Positions 31,341 to 40,841 of a stretch of 42,711 bases of DNA are shown in pieces (position 1 is the stretch's first letter; each line of letters starts with the position of its first letter). The notes beneath the pieces are model-generated. The model saw nothing but the letters and a program-made list of their open reading frames with translations. It was not told the DNA's origin and did no database searches. Source of the stretch: Nodosilinea sp. P-1105 (GTDB lineage: Bacteria > Cyanobacteriota > Cyanobacteriia > Phormidesmidales > Phormidesmidaceae); assembly GCF_012911975.1 (NCBI RefSeq), contig NZ_SMDQ01000051.1, positions 1-42,711 of the forward strand, written 5' to 3'. The translations under genes and the position numbers were made by a program.

Positions 31341-31685
31341 TTAAACATGGGTTGACAAAGGACGATAGGTATCCGTGGGCTGGACTCGGAACTTGACTAA
31401 ATTAGCTAGTTCTTGCAGCTGGTGGATAGCTTCAGCCCCTTCCAGCTTCATTAATTCGCGATCGTCACGCATTTCAGTCCAGGTGATGCCGTAGTCAGAC
31501 ACTAAAAACCGAATCAGGTGGTCGTCGCCTAAGCTCACCATGAAGGAGGCGCTATTCATCTGCCCCCCACAGGTGTAACAAGAGGCGAGATAGCCCATGC
31601 CTTCTAGCACCGTCGCCAGCGCTTGGAGATTCATGACCAAGTCTCTTACAAACTGTCGATGTTGTTCAGCAAGCCTGACGAACAT
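31341..31685 (-). CDS. DUF1815-like cyanobacterial protein
   Basis: The 114-residue product begins MFVRLAEQHRQFVRDLVMNL and has YLASCYTCGGQMNSASFMVS, with a C-x2-C, and GDDHLIRFLVSDYGITWTEM. The pattern matches my memory of the DUF1815 family, uncharacterised and restricted to cyanobacteria. GAGGAG sits 7 nt before the ATG at 31685, so this start is preferred to the longer frame at 31706. It is a single-gene unit. Confidence 0.82.
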   Translation of the reverse strand: MFVRLAEQHRQFVRDLVMNLQALATVLEGMGYLASCYTCGGQMNSASFMVSLGDDHLIRFLVSDYGITWTEMRDDRELMKLEGAEAIHQLQELANLVKFRVQPTDTYRPLSTHV

Positions 31686-32234
31686 ACCGTTACTCCTCGT
31701 GATCAATCTCGATTTTAGCCTAAAGAATTAATTGATTGTTAAGAACTTGCGTGGTGGACAGTCTATCTGCTCCCTAAGTAAGATTTATCTTAGCGAGTAT
31801 GCCCTGCTCCGGACAGTTTCTCGCAAAGTAACCTTCTGCAGAAACATTTGATATCAGTCAAAACCTTGACAAGCATACTTTTGGTGAATTGTGAATACTT
31901 TGAAATTTGAGCAACAGAACGTTAACTTGTTCCTCTTTCGGGGGATATGACGCATCAATCCTGCCGCTAAGGACCTGCCGTTAAGGGTATGAGGGGTGGT
32001 GGTGGAGATCCGTAGCAATCACCACGAAACTAAAGATTATGGCAAAAAATTTATGGTTACTAATGACCCAACGCCAGTAATGGTTCTGTTGGGTTGCGCT
32101 ATCGCGATGCTGTCGGCGAAATATTGTGTCGCAACCTTCACTCTCCCCCTAGACCCCTCTCCCAGGCTGGGTCGAGGGACTTTGAAAGCAATGTTTGGCT
32201 GACCCTTTAGCAGCACCTCTGAGCCAGGCAGAGG
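31686..32234. other. 549-bp intergenic region between two minus-strand genes
   Basis: A 68-codon plus-strand frame (31996-32202) starts with GTG and reads through a short repeat with hairpin (GGTTGCG ... CGCAACC) and a CCCCTCTCCCAGGCTGGG palindrome near 32153. I regard it as non-coding. A TTGACA occurs at 31867 on the plus strand without a well-spaced -10. No RNA gene is apparent. Confidence 0.45.
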
Positions 32235-32477
32235 CTAATAGATTTCGGGCTCTGCTTGAGGCACAGTAAAGTTTGAGGGATCGTGTAAGTAGCGCAGACT
32301 GTCTTCTTCCAAACGATGGATTAAGTAAGGCTCTAGGGCGTCAGCGTGACGTAGGGCCGCCAGATAGCCTTCTAAAAAGAGACGGAGTTCACTGGTGCGG
32401 TAGCCTCGGTCCCAATGTAGTACCAGAGCATCAGTGATGCGCTGGTAGTACCGAATTGCTCTTGCATCCTGCAGCAT
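32235..32477 (-). CDS. Small helical cyanobacterial protein, probably DUF6761-like
   Basis: The 80-residue product is MLQDARAIRYYQRITDALVL, then HWDRGYRTSELRLFLEGYLA and ALRHADALEPYLIHRLEEDS. It is predicted all alpha, soluble and acidic at the C-terminus (FTVPQAEPEIY). The RxYQxxTDALVxxWDRGYxxxELRLxLxGYLAALR pattern is that of a conserved uncharacterised cyanobacterial family. I believe it is DUF6761, but am not sure of the number. It lies upstream of nothing on its strand and is 92 bp after the glycosyltransferase gene's stop. Confidence 0.8.
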   Translation of the reverse strand: MLQDARAIRYYQRITDALVLHWDRGYRTSELRLFLEGYLAALRHADALEPYLIHRLEEDSLRYLHDPSNFTVPQAEPEIY

Positions 32478-32569
32478 AGTTCTACGGGGTTTTGTCCAGT
32501 GCAGCTACGGGTAACTAGGTGCACCCTACAAATAACATGCCCATTTAGGTGCAACCTTCACCCGTACCT

Positions 32570-33781
32570 TTAGTGTAATTCCTCTGGTGGCATTAGGGAA
32601 TTGGCGGCAAGCAACTGATGGTAAACGGTTAGGGTGCGCTGGGCGATCGCAGTCCAGTTATAGTGGCAAACAGCATATGCTTGGGCATTTTGCCCCCGTA
32701 TGTGGCGTAGAGTTGGATTTTTCAGGGCTTGGCGTAAAGTATCTACTAGGTCAAGCTGAGTTAAGCCACAAGTCCAGCCCGCCTCGGCGGCGGCCACCGC
32801 TGGCCAGAGGTCAACTCTCTGAGAAATCACCACCGGTAGAGCAGCAATCATGGCTTCGGCCACGGCAATGCCAAAGTTTTCGTAGTAAGAGGGTAAGACA
32901 AACAGGGCGGCAGATTGCAGCAGGGCAGCTTTGGTCGGGCCGGTGACAAAGCCGGTGCAGGTGGTGCGATCGCCCAATGAAGAGGCTGCCAGGCGATGGA
33001 CGATATCGTCTGCATAGACCGGATCCTGGGAATTGCTCCCGGCTAGAACAAAGTGAAACGGCAACCCTTCAGCTGCTAATTGGTCTAGGGCGGGCAGCAG
33101 CAAGTCTAGCCCTTTTTGGGGATCTAGACGCGACAGGTATAACACTATGGGGTGATCCTGGGGAATCCCCAAAGCGGCCAAAATGCTGTTTCGCTCAGCC
33201 ATAGCTAGGGCAGGCAGGGGAGTGACGCCCACGGGGATCACCACGTCAGAGCACCGGGTCCCAAACCGCTGGGCTCGCTCAGCTTCTAGGGGGCTGGTGA
33301 AGTGGAGTGCCGCCGCCCCAGCGATGTTAGGCCGCTCTAGCCAATCACCATAGAGGCGCTTTAGCTGTGACTTTTTGGCCAGGTCCGCTGGGTCAAGGGT
33401 GCCTAGGGGGCGCAATACATAGGGTAAGCCCTGCCGTCGGGCCACGGTGGCAGCAGCGGTGCTTACCGGTGAAAACAAAGCGTGGATATGGGCGATGTCA
33501 TAGGTGGGGCCATGCCGCCACAGCCAAGTCAGTAACCCTGGAGAAAATTTGTAGCGCCCCCTGGGGATACAGCGAAAGTAGTGAACTGTGTAGTTGTCCA
33601 CTGCCACAGGTTGGTTGAGGGGTACCGTTAGCGGCGGTTGACCGCTATCGCCATTGGCGGTGGTGGTGAGGATGGTTACCTCTGCCCCCGCCGTGGCTAG
33701 AGCTTGGGACAGGCCACGTACCATTTGGCTAGGGCCGCCGTAGACGGGGGAGATGGCGGGGATGATTTGGAGGACGCGCAT
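32570..33781 (-). CDS. Family 4 glycosyltransferase
   Basis: A GT-B, retaining glycosyltransferase likely to act in exopolysaccharide or glycolipid assembly. The 403-residue product begins [20 protein letters not shown]. The C-terminal donor-binding half has [20 protein letters not shown] and the E-x7-E element in [20 protein letters not shown]. The frame extends to 33994, but the extra 71 residues translate the 8-bp repeat (HPPIHPST...) and the GATTTTG repeat, so they are excluded. A second GT4 gene lies 212 bp upstream on the same strand, separated by these repeats. Confidence 0.92.
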   Translation of the reverse strand: MRVLQIIPAISPVYGGPSQMVRGLSQALATAGAEVTILTTTANGDSGQPPLTVPLNQPVAVDNYTVHYFRCIPRGRYKFSPGLLTWLWRHGPTYDIAHIHALFSPVSTAAATVARRQGLPYVLRPLGTLDPADLAKKSQLKRLYGDWLERPNIAGAAALHFTSPLEAERAQRFGTRCSDVVIPVGVTPLPALAMAERNSILAALGIPQDHPIVLYLSRLDPQKGLDLLLPALDQLAAEGLPFHFVLAGSNSQDPVYADDIVHRLAASSLGDRTTCTGFVTGPTKAALLQSAALFVLPSYYENFGIAVAEAMIAALPVVISQRVDLWPAVAAAEAGWTCGLTQLDLVDTLRQALKNPTLRHIRGQNAQAYAVCHYNWTAIAQRTLTVYHQLLAANSLMPPEELH

Positions 33782-33806
33782 GGGGGGAGTGGGGAGGTGG
33801 GGAGGT

Positions 33807-33928
33807 GGGTGGATGGGTGGATGGGTGGATGGGTGGATGGGTGGATGGGTGGATGGGTGAAGGGGTGGATGGGTGAAGGGATGGATGGGTGGATGGGTGA
33901 AGGGGTGGATGGGTGGATGGGTGGATGG
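33807..33928. repeat. 8-bp G-rich tandem repeat (GGTGGATG)n
   Basis: About 15 units of GGTGGATG with AAGGGGTG variants fill the spacer between the two GT4 genes, with more degenerate G-rich sequence from 33783. Three units make 24 nt, so it stays open in every frame and produces spurious long ORFs. The same unit recurs near 24.26 kb and at the right edge (42.64 kb, as the complement). Confidence 0.95.
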
Positions 33929-33932
33929 GGGA

Positions 33933-33964
33933 GATTTTGGATTTTGGATTTTGGATTTTGGATT
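33933..33964. repeat. Heptanucleotide short tandem repeat (GATTTTG)4
   Basis: Four exact copies of GATTTTG (33933-33960) plus GATT. Heptanucleotide repeats of this kind (STRR) are typical of cyanobacteria. Related GAGTTTT/GAATTTT units occur near 24.46 kb and 42.53 kb. Confidence 0.9.
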
Positions 33965-33993
33965 CTTCTCTTTTCGTTTTTCAGATATGTACA

Positions 33994-35166
33994 TCAGGTG
34001 ACGCCCAGGTGGTGGTAGAATGCCAATTGCTTTTGGGCCAGGACTGTGTTGGTGTAATGGGCTAGAACCCGATCGCGCCCCTGTTGGCGCAAGCTAAGAC
34101 GGTCTGCGGGGTTGGTCATCAGTCGTTGCAGGCGATCGCTGAGGGCTGCTGTGTTTCCTTCCGGAAAGATCAGTCCAGCAGTGCCGATCACCTGGGGAAT
34201 TTCACCACAGTCAGAGCCAATCACCGGAACGCCAGCGGCCATGGCTTCAATCAGGACATGGCCAAATTGCTCTTTCCAGCCGGGGGCGGTCAGGGTAGCG
34301 GCGGTATGGCTCGTTTCTGATGGTAGGACCAGGGTGTGCATCAGGTTCAGGTAGCGGGGGACGGCGTCATGGGGCACACGGTCTACCCAGCGGACTCGGT
34401 CGGTGAGGCCAGCGGCAGCTATCTTAGCCTTCAGGGTTGTTTTGAGGGGACCATGGCCGACCAATAGCCAGATCCAAGGGTGCGATCGCAGACGGGTGAG
34501 CGCATCTCCCAGGGTCAGCAAACCCTTCTCGACCACAAACCGACCCACATAGCCCACCACAAAGGCATCGTCAGGAATCTTGATCTGTCGGACCAGGGCA
34601 GGTTGGGGGTGAGGACAAAATTGCGCCTCATTCACCCCTAATTGAGGCATGACCGCCGTGGGGCCACTGTAGCCCCGCTGGCGCAGGATGTCTGCCCCAG
34701 CCTGGTTACCGGCAATTAGCCCATGGGTATGTCGGAGGTTATAGGCCTCTAACTGGGCGACGGGAAAGGTGAGTTGGTAGGGTAAATTCCACCAGGTGAA
34801 CAGCAGGTTTTTGGCCCCCAAGCCCAGCCAGCGATTCAGGGTAATGGTTTGGGCATAGGCCAGGGACTTGGCCCCTTGCTCTACCTGAATAATTTGGGGA
34901 CGAAACTGACGCAGCAGCCGCACCAGATCTGGACCAAAGCAGAGCAGACCTTGATGATTTTGGCTCAGGTGCCCCAGCGGTAGGCGACGAAAATTGCCGT
35001 CATTGATAGTAGTAGGACGAAGAACATGGTGTTGTACGCCGCGGGATTGCCAGCGCTTCGGCACTCCAACAGTGACCTGGATACTAGGGTCAAGTTGGGT
35101 GAGCGATCGCAGTTTCTCGCAGTTCAGATCAATCACATAGGTATGGCTGATGACCAATAGGCGCAT
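33994..35166 (-). CDS. Family 4 glycosyltransferase
   Basis: GT-B fold, 390 residues. It begins [19 protein letters not shown] and carries [41 protein letters not shown] and the donor-site [21 protein letters not shown] (E-x7-E). The N-terminal opening (ISHTYV...NxEKLRxL) is seen in cyanobacterial enzymes of hormogonium or exopolysaccharide clusters, but the acceptor is unknown. It is paired with the downstream GT4 gene across the repeat array. Confidence 0.92.
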   Translation of the reverse strand: MRLLVISHTYVIDLNCEKLRSLTQLDPSIQVTVGVPKRWQSRGVQHHVLRPTTINDGNFRRLPLGHLSQNHQGLLCFGPDLVRLLRQFRPQIIQVEQGAKSLAYAQTITLNRWLGLGAKNLLFTWWNLPYQLTFPVAQLEAYNLRHTHGLIAGNQAGADILRQRGYSGPTAVMPQLGVNEAQFCPHPQPALVRQIKIPDDAFVVGYVGRFVVEKGLLTLGDALTRLRSHPWIWLLVGHGPLKTTLKAKIAAAGLTDRVRWVDRVPHDAVPRYLNLMHTLVLPSETSHTAATLTAPGWKEQFGHVLIEAMAAGVPVIGSDCGEIPQVIGTAGLIFPEGNTAALSDRLQRLMTNPADRLSLRQQGRDRVLAHYTNTVLAQKQLAFYHHLGVT

Positions 35167-35698
35167 GGCCGTAAGCTACCTTTGCTGCCGACATTAGGGC
35201 CAGTCTAGCCTGGCTCCGAAAGCTTAGGGCGCAGGCCGTAACGAATAGCAGATGCCAGCTCAAAGCGGCACAAACCGCCTAGTACTCTGAGGCATAAGTC
35301 GGCCAACCATTCCTAATACCTGACACCTAGCACCTGACACCCTCAGCAACGGTGGTCATATTTCTGCCAGGCAGTACTAGGCAGCAGTCAGAAGACAAGA
35401 GGGCAAAGGCTATAATAGTAGTGGCTTCTGGCTCCTGAATGCCTTCTGCCCAATATGGTTCTGGCTGCCGCCGACATCCCAGAATTCATCCGGATTTTCC
35501 CTGGCCTAACCCGTAAATCTAAGTGAAAGCGTGGATCTCTCTTCAATGCGGTATCGAGATTTCTACGGGTTAGGGGCATGATCGTTACGATTTATTTGGC
35601 CAACCTGATCCGGAAATAGCCTCTCACGAGCTGCCCAGGGACTTAGCCATGGAGATTCACGCTTGAATTTTCCTGAAAGTCGTGTGTCGTATACTCTC
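35167..35698. other. Divergent intergenic region with structured repeats
   Basis: No protein gene is apparent in this 532-bp gap between the GT4 gene (minus) and the unknown gene (plus). It contains interspersed repeat copy B (35278-35381), a plus-strand TATAAT at 35411-35416 that could drive the downstream gene, and an 11-bp perfect inverted repeat CCTAACCCGTA (35505-35515) and TACGGGTTAGG (35564-35574) across 48 nt. Confidence 0.5.
35278..35381. repeat. Interspersed repeat element, copy B
   Basis: A 104-bp element bounded by perfect 9-bp inverted ends CCTAGTACT (35278-35286) and AGTACTAGG (35373-35381). The inner part from 35316 matches copy A at 12827-12891, including CCTGACACCCTCAGCAACGG and TTCTG(G)CCAGG. 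There is no ORF. MITE-like origin is inferred from the inverted ends and the second copy. Confidence 0.78.
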
Positions 35699-36562
35699 AT
35701 GCTGGATGATCTGACCCTACTGCAGTGGTTTGTTTCTGGGGATGCTACCCTAGAAGCCAATGGCAATCTGCGCATACAACCGACCAATAAGCTGCGTCAG
35801 TTGTTTAGCCGCCGCGGGGCATTGGTTGGCACCGCCTATGATGCGGCTCTGCCACCGCAAATCGTGGTTCAGCGAGACACCGACTACACCGCTGTATTGC
35901 ATCAGGTCTTGCTCGACCATCACTATGTGCCGGTAGGGCAGGCCGTCAACAGTCTGGGCATCACCTACAAGTATCATCCTGTCCCTGACGGCTACCAGAT
36001 TCACTACACCCCAGCCCGTGATCTGTGGAAAACCTGGTGGCGACTGCCGTACCAACATGCCCACAAACACTTGCAACTGGAACTGTTTGCCCTCACCCAA
36101 GACAAGTGGTACCCAATTCGCGACATAACCCTTAACCGGGGCACGTTATACGTAGAAACGCTGCGGGGAGAAACCATCCATGGCGGGGATGATTTGATGG
36201 TTTGGCTACAGAAAGACTCCGATGATGAGGCCGAGAAAACCCAATTTTGGGCAGCTTCCCCGCCCCTAGGTTCAGTGCCGGACCAGCCCAATGCTGCAGA
36301 TACCACTGCTCCGGTGATGAAGCCCCAACCGACGCCAACACCTGCCCGATCTCAACCCCGAGTTCTCAAGCCAGTCCCGTCACCCACGGCTCAATCGGCT
36401 CAACCTCTCGTCAAATCTGCTGCCACCGTAGACGCCAGTCTGAATGCAGTGGTGCGGGCCGCCCACAACCGGCTGTATATTCGTACTTCCCTGGGAACCG
36501 TGGTTGTGGAAGGGGATAACTTAAAAGCCTACGGCAAGGTCCCCAGTTACAGCAAATCCTAG
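35699..36562 (+). CDS. Protein of unknown function with Pro-rich linker
   Basis: I do not recognise this 287-residue protein. From MLDDLTLLQWFVSGDATLEA it shows a soluble domain (about 1-185) rich in Tyr, Trp and His, with LRQLFSRRGALVG, RDLWKTWWRLPYQHAHKHLQ and WYPIRDITLNRGTLYVETLRGE. A Pro/Thr/Ser/Gln-rich linker (about 205-250) follows, then a short C-terminal repeat (HNRLYIRTSLGTVVVEGDNL). No signal peptide or helix is evident. An upstream TTG (35663) in frame has GGAG 8 nt before it and is an alternative start. It converges with leuA. Confidence 0.72.
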   Translation: MLDDLTLLQWFVSGDATLEANGNLRIQPTNKLRQLFSRRGALVGTAYDAALPPQIVVQRDTDYTAVLHQVLLDHHYVPVGQAVNSLGITYKYHPVPDGYQIHYTPARDLWKTWWRLPYQHAHKHLQLELFALTQDKWYPIRDITLNRGTLYVETLRGETIHGGDDLMVWLQKDSDDEAEKTQFWAASPPLGSVPDQPNAADTTAPVMKPQPTPTPARSQPRVLKPVPSPTAQSAQPLVKSAATVDASLNAVVRAAHNRLYIRTSLGTVVVEGDNLKAYGKVPSYSKS

Positions 36563-36596
36563 TTGTCCTCCGAATCAAACCTTCCCTACATCTTCA

Positions 36597-36628
36597 AAGC
36601 CCCTCGCCCAGCTTTGGGAGAGGGGCTT
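36597..36628. terminator. Long hairpin between convergent genes
   Basis: AAGCCCCTCGCCCA (36597-36610) pairs with TGGGAGAGGGGCTT (36615-36628), one mismatch, 4-nt loop. It lies between the stop codons of the unknown gene (plus) and leuA (minus). There is no U-tract, and the sequence belongs to a dispersed family (compare CCCCTCTCCCAGGCTGGG near 32153), so it may be a repeat serving as terminator. Confidence 0.4.
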
Positions 36629-36693
36629 GGGGAGAGGGCTAAGGGTAGCCGCCGTCAATCAAAGAATTGGTATCAGATCGCCAGTGAAGCAGA

Positions 36694-38379
36694 TCAAACA
36701 GCCACTATCGTCTGCTGTTGCTCTGGCGATAGGCGTACTAGCCCTCGGTTGACGGCCCCCAACACGGCCAACAGAGAAGCCGTGACGATACTGCTGTGGA
36801 TGCCCACCCCGTGGACGGTACCGTCGAGCCAGTCGGCTGCCATTTCCACCATGGCGATCGCATCTGCGTCACTACCGTGGCCAATGGCTCGCTCTTCATA
36901 GTGGTGGACGCGAACCCCCAAATTCAGGGCATTGACAAAGGCATCAATGGGGCCGTTGCCACAGCCCTGTCGGCTCACGGGGGTGCCGTGGTATTCCAGG
37001 CGGGTCATGACGACCGCTGGGGATTGATCATCCTGCCAGTGGTGGGAGACATACTTAAAGGGAGCCGTGGTCCGTAGATACTCCTGCTCGAACAGGTCCC
37101 ACAGCATGGGAGCGGTCATCTCCTTACCGGTGGCATCCATCGCCCGCTGCACCACCTGGCTAAACTCAACTTGTAACCGCCGAGGCAGGCTGAGGTTGTA
37201 GTCTCGTTCGAGCAAAAAGGCAATGCCCCCCTTGCCCGACTGGCTGTTGACCCGCACCACCGACTCGTAGGAACGGCCTAGGTCAGCAGGGTCGATGGGC
37301 AGATAGGGCATATCCCAGAGATCATTGGGATTACGGTGGGCAAAGCCCTTACGAATCGCGTCCTGGTGAGAGCCAGAAAAGGCCGTAAAGACCAGATCTC
37401 CCACATAGGGATGGCGGGGATGAATCGGCAGTTGGGTACAGTCTTCGACGGTGCGGGCCACGTCGTTAATCCGAGAAAAGTCGAGTCCGGGGTGGATGCC
37501 CTGGGTATAGAGGTTGAGGGCCAGGGTAACCAGGTCCACATTGCCGGTCCGTTCCCCATTGCCAAACAGGCAGCCCTCCACCCGGTCGGCACCTGCCATT
37601 TGGCCCAGTTCAGCCGCCGCGATCGCGCAGCCGCGATCGTTGTGGTTATGGACGCTCAGCGCTACGCTGTCCCGGTAGGTCAAGTGGCGATGCATCCACT
37701 CCACTTGGTCGGCGAACACGTTGGGGGTGGCGCTTTCAACGGTGGCGGGCAGGTTGATAATGGCGTTGCGATCGGGCGTAGGTTGCCATATATCCAGTAC
37801 GGCATTGCAGATATCCCGGGCAACGTCCAACTCTGTCTGAGAAAACACCTCCGGGGAATATTGAAAGCGCCACTGGGTTTCGGGCCGCTCTGCCGCCAGG
37901 TCGCGCATTAGGGTGGCGGCGTCAACGGCCAGTTGGATGGTGGCCGCTGGATCCTTACGAAACACGACCCGCCGAAACACCGGAGCCGTAGCATTATAGA
38001 CATGGACAATGGCCCGTTTCGCCCCTTGCAGAGACTCAAAGGTGCGGCGAATTAGGTCGGCTCGGGCCTGGGTCAGCACTTGAATTTCCACATCGTCGGG
38101 CACCCGATCCTCTTCGATTAGGCGACGAACAAACCGAAAGTCGGTCTCCGAAGCCGAGGGAAAGGCCACCTCGATTTCTTTAAAGCCAATAGCCACCAGC
38201 ATCTCGAACATCTGCAACTTTTGCTCGACCGACATGGGGTCAATCAGGGCCTGGTTGCCATCCCGCAGGTCGGTGCTGAGCCAGATGGGGGGCTTTGTCA
38301 GCGTCTGGCTGGGCCAGGTGCGATCGGGCAGATGAATCGGGGCAAAGGAACGGTATTTTTCAGCAGGATTCGTCAACAT
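36694..38379 (-). CDS. leuA: 2-isopropylmalate synthase, fungal/actinobacterial type
   Basis: It condenses acetyl-CoA with 2-oxoisovalerate, the first committed step to leucine. The 561-residue product has the TIM-barrel catalytic domain: [73 protein letters not shown] and [22 protein letters not shown]-terminal LeuA regulatory domain follows ([23 protein letters not shown]). The [11 protein letters not shown] opening and the overall length identify the TIGR00970 (yeast and actinobacterial) class rather than the shorter TIGR00973 enzyme usual for cyanobacteria. ATG 38379. A second leuA elsewhere in the genome is likely but not visible. Confidence 0.93.
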   Translation of the reverse strand: MLTNPAEKYRSFAPIHLPDRTWPSQTLTKPPIWLSTDLRDGNQALIDPMSVEQKLQMFEMLVAIGFKEIEVAFPSASETDFRFVRRLIEEDRVPDDVEIQVLTQARADLIRRTFESLQGAKRAIVHVYNATAPVFRRVVFRKDPAATIQLAVDAATLMRDLAAERPETQWRFQYSPEVFSQTELDVARDICNAVLDIWQPTPDRNAIINLPATVESATPNVFADQVEWMHRHLTYRDSVALSVHNHNDRGCAIAAAELGQMAGADRVEGCLFGNGERTGNVDLVTLALNLYTQGIHPGLDFSRINDVARTVEDCTQLPIHPRHPYVGDLVFTAFSGSHQDAIRKGFAHRNPNDLWDMPYLPIDPADLGRSYESVVRVNSQSGKGGIAFLLERDYNLSLPRRLQVEFSQVVQRAMDATGKEMTAPMLWDLFEQEYLRTTAPFKYVSHHWQDDQSPAVVMTRLEYHGTPVSRQGCGNGPIDAFVNALNLGVRVHHYEERAIGHGSDADAIAMVEMAADWLDGTVHGVGIHSSIVTASLLAVLGAVNRGLVRLSPEQQQTIVAV

Positions 38380-39310
38380 GGATAGGTCTCTCAGGGGTCA
38401 GCGGTTAATCAGGTGGGGAAGGGTGACAGGTGTTAGGTGACAGGTCTTGATAGCACTGCACCGATCCCCAAGCTATGGGTAGCCCAAGTCAGGACTACAA
38501 CAGCAGGGGGGGGTAAACCTATTCAGGGCCTATGGCCTTTATGTCAAAAAATTAGTTGCGCCCAAGGCGCAGCAGTAGCCCCAGCCCTAGCAGCAGGCTG
38601 TGTAGTGATAGGGGGCGTAGCTGCAAATAAGTCATCAAGCTGAAGCGAAAACCCGAAGGGTTGACGTGATTACGTAATTGAATCCTAACTGGCCCTGAAA
38701 CCAGCGTCAATAGCATTGCGGGTCAAGCAGCCACTAGAGCATCGGTACAGTATGTCAAGATCCCAGGGTTCTTGGGCTGATTAGCCACGTTTTTTGGGGC
38801 ATCCAGGGACAGAACCCTGGGATCTGAACCGGCGTTCTAGTACACCAAGGCAGAAATCAACCTACTGGTCTGTCAAGACTAAAAATTAGGTTAAGTGCTT
38901 TGCAAAAGCCTTTTAATCTTCAGGGAGGTGGCTTCAACACATCGGGACCTTTCATCCCCTCCCCCGGAGGGGTGCCCGGAGGGCGGGGTGGGTTCTTCGA
39001 GCTTGCTTGACCCACCCCTACCCCTCCAAAGGAGGGGATTTCGGATCTTGATGCCACTAATAAATCTCTACGTCTGGAAACCCTAAATTCAAGTCTTGAC
39101 GCTGCACTACTGTTCCTGACGCTTAAAATCCTGGCGCAGCAACAATTTTTCACCTTGAACTTTGCATTTTGAATTCCGCGTAGCGTTACTAGGCCATAGC
39201 CTTGCTCCCTGCCCCCCAATGCTGGGGGAATCTAAAGCCCCCAAGTTTGGGGGGGTAGGGGCTGTCGCCCGACGTAACCCTTGGGCTACGACATACAGGC
39301 AATATTCCCG
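38380..39310. other. 931-bp intergenic region with inverted repeats, no gene seen
   Basis: Between leuA and the carotenoid oxygenase, both on the minus strand, I see no convincing gene. Plus-strand frames at 38437 and 38895 have repeat-derived composition. A 27-codon minus frame near 38.6 kb is hydrophobic but unsupported. Notable structures are the perfect 15-bp inverted repeat at 38758-38825 and a 9-bp stem (GGGGTGGGT at 38985-38993 with ACCCACCCC at 39010-39018). Confidence 0.5.
38758..38825. repeat. Perfect 15-bp inverted repeat, 38-nt spacer
   Basis: AGATCCCAGGGTTCT (38758-38772) is the exact reverse complement of AGAACCCTGGGATCT (38811-38825). The 38-nt spacer has no coding sense. It lies in the long gap upstream of leuA and could be the ends of a non-autonomous element. 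Confidence 0.85.
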
Positions 39311-40786
39311 TTAAACCTCGGGGCCAAAGTACTGGGAGACAAAGCTGCCGTGTAGACCGTAGGGGACATGGTGGGGCAGCTTTAGCCGGGCGATTGGGCC
39401 AGCGGTAATATCCTGGGCGGCTAAAATCACCAGCTCAGAACAGCGACGTTCAGCGTTGTACATCAATACCAACAGCCAACCATCGTCTTCTTGGGTGGCC
39501 TGGGGTCGGGGTACAAACAGCGGTTCTCCCATAAACCCACGGGGGGCTGCGCTCCAGAGTTGGCTCTCCCCAGTGTGCTGATCGAGCTTCAGCAGGGCTT
39601 GCAGGGGGGCATTGCCGCTGGGGGCATGGGCCGCCCCAATGTACAAATAGCGGTGGGGTCGCCCCACCTGGTCTGGGTGCAGGGTAGGAAACTCCACACA
39701 GCGGGTGATCAGCGGGGTCACCTGGGCGGTATTGGTGTCTAGATCCAGGGCAAAGCGCCACAGTTGCCCAGCCGGTACGGCCTCAAAGTCCACCTCTTTA
39801 TAGCTGGCGCTGCCTTCTAGGGAAGGGAAGCGATCGTAGCAGACCGACTCCACTATCACCTGGCCCTCTTGTTCGTAGGCATTGGCATGGTGGAATACAA
39901 AGCAGGGGTCAGCGTCAATCACCTGCACCTCTCCCCCACGGCGAGGAATCAGCCAAATTTTGGTGGGCTGTTTAGGATCAAATCGAATACATTCAGCCGC
40001 CCCTTTCAACCCCAGCAAAAATGGCAGTGGCCCAAAGCTGACTGGGTTTTGGAAGAAGATGGCGTAGTTGGGGGTGATGGCAAAGTCATGGATAAAGGCA
40101 AAGCCCGGCATGGTTTGGCTGCGCTGGTTTAGCAGGGTACCCTCCCCATCCAGTTCGTACAGGGTGAGGGTACTGGACAGGCCGGTTTTCACCGAAAACC
40201 CCACCAAACGAGGATCGCCATGGTGACCAGGGTCCACCTTGGGATGGGCCGTAAAGGCACCACCAGGGGCAATCAGCCCATTCAGGTAGTCGAGTCCCAG
40301 GGTATCCAGGCTGGTGGGCTCGAGGCGATGGGGTTCCGCCCCTTCCCACAGGGCCAGTAGTTTGCCCCCCCAGTGGATCACATGGGTGTTGGCAATATTC
40401 TTAAATGTCAGGTCAAAGGCGTTGGCCAGGGGACCACCGGGCCGCTGGGTGCCAAACACCCCGCGATATAGAGGTTTTTTCGCCTGCTGCTCGGCCACAT
40501 AGCCAGCGGTACGCACATAGCGATTGCGAAAATAGGCCCGTCCATGCTGGATGGCAACGCTGCTGATCATGCCATCCCCATCAAAGGGATGCTTGACCTC
40601 ATGGCCATGGATATCCAGCAGGCCAGGGCCGTTGCGGAACAAGGTGCCTTCCAGGTCAGGGGGAATAACACCCTCGATGTCGGTGATCCAGTAGCTGTAC
40701 TCTTTTGGCTGGGAGCGATAACCGCTACGCCAGTCTTCCATGGAAAATGATGGGGCGGCAGCAGGGCGAGGTTGGGTCGTGGTCAT
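39311..40786 (-). CDS. Carotenoid oxygenase (apocarotenoid/carotenoid cleavage dioxygenase)
   Basis: The enzyme cleaves a double bond of carotenoids or apocarotenoids with a non-haem Fe2+ held by four His. The 491-residue product has them all: H181 (TAHPKVD), H233 (FIHDFAIT), H299 or H300 (FVFHHANAY) and H479 (GLHGSF), close to the positions in the Synechocystis enzyme. Other landmarks are LEGTLFRNGPG and HPFDGDGM in the first blade and CVEFPTLHPDQVGRPHRYLY. Start ATG 40786 is preferred to an earlier ATG at 40816, whose extra ten residues are not conserved-looking. Substrate length cannot be told from sequence. Confidence 0.93.
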   Translation of the reverse strand: MTTTQPRPAAAPSFSMEDWRSGYRSQPKEYSYWITDIEGVIPPDLEGTLFRNGPGLLDIHGHEVKHPFDGDGMISSVAIQHGRAYFRNRYVRTAGYVAEQQAKKPLYRGVFGTQRPGGPLANAFDLTFKNIANTHVIHWGGKLLALWEGAEPHRLEPTSLDTLGLDYLNGLIAPGGAFTAHPKVDPGHHGDPRLVGFSVKTGLSSTLTLYELDGEGTLLNQRSQTMPGFAFIHDFAITPNYAIFFQNPVSFGPLPFLLGLKGAAECIRFDPKQPTKIWLIPRRGGEVQVIDADPCFVFHHANAYEQEGQVIVESVCYDRFPSLEGSASYKEVDFEAVPAGQLWRFALDLDTNTAQVTPLITRCVEFPTLHPDQVGRPHRYLYIGAAHAPSGNAPLQALLKLDQHTGESQLWSAAPRGFMGEPLFVPRPQATQEDDGWLLVLMYNAERRCSELVILAAQDITAGPIARLKLPHHVPYGLHGSFVSQYFGPEV

Positions 40787-40841
40787 AGCAGTAAGGTTTG
40801 AAGGTTGGTCAATCAATAGGCCTGGAAACAGAAGGCGATGC

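Noticed and set aside
31996-32202. 68-codon plus-strand frame
   Set aside because: GTG start without a ribosome site, and it runs through dispersed hairpin repeats.
33782-33994. 71-residue N-terminal extension of the GT4 enzyme
   Set aside because: It is encoded by the (GGTGGATG)n and (GATTTTG)n repeats (HPPIHP, NPKSKIQ), and the conserved MRVLQIIP start lies at 33781.
38543-38640. 27-codon hydrophobic minus-strand frame (MTYLQLRPLSLHSLLLGLGL...)
   Set aside because: It could be a small membrane subunit, but there is no ribosome site and the sequence is a low-complexity Leu run; not supported.
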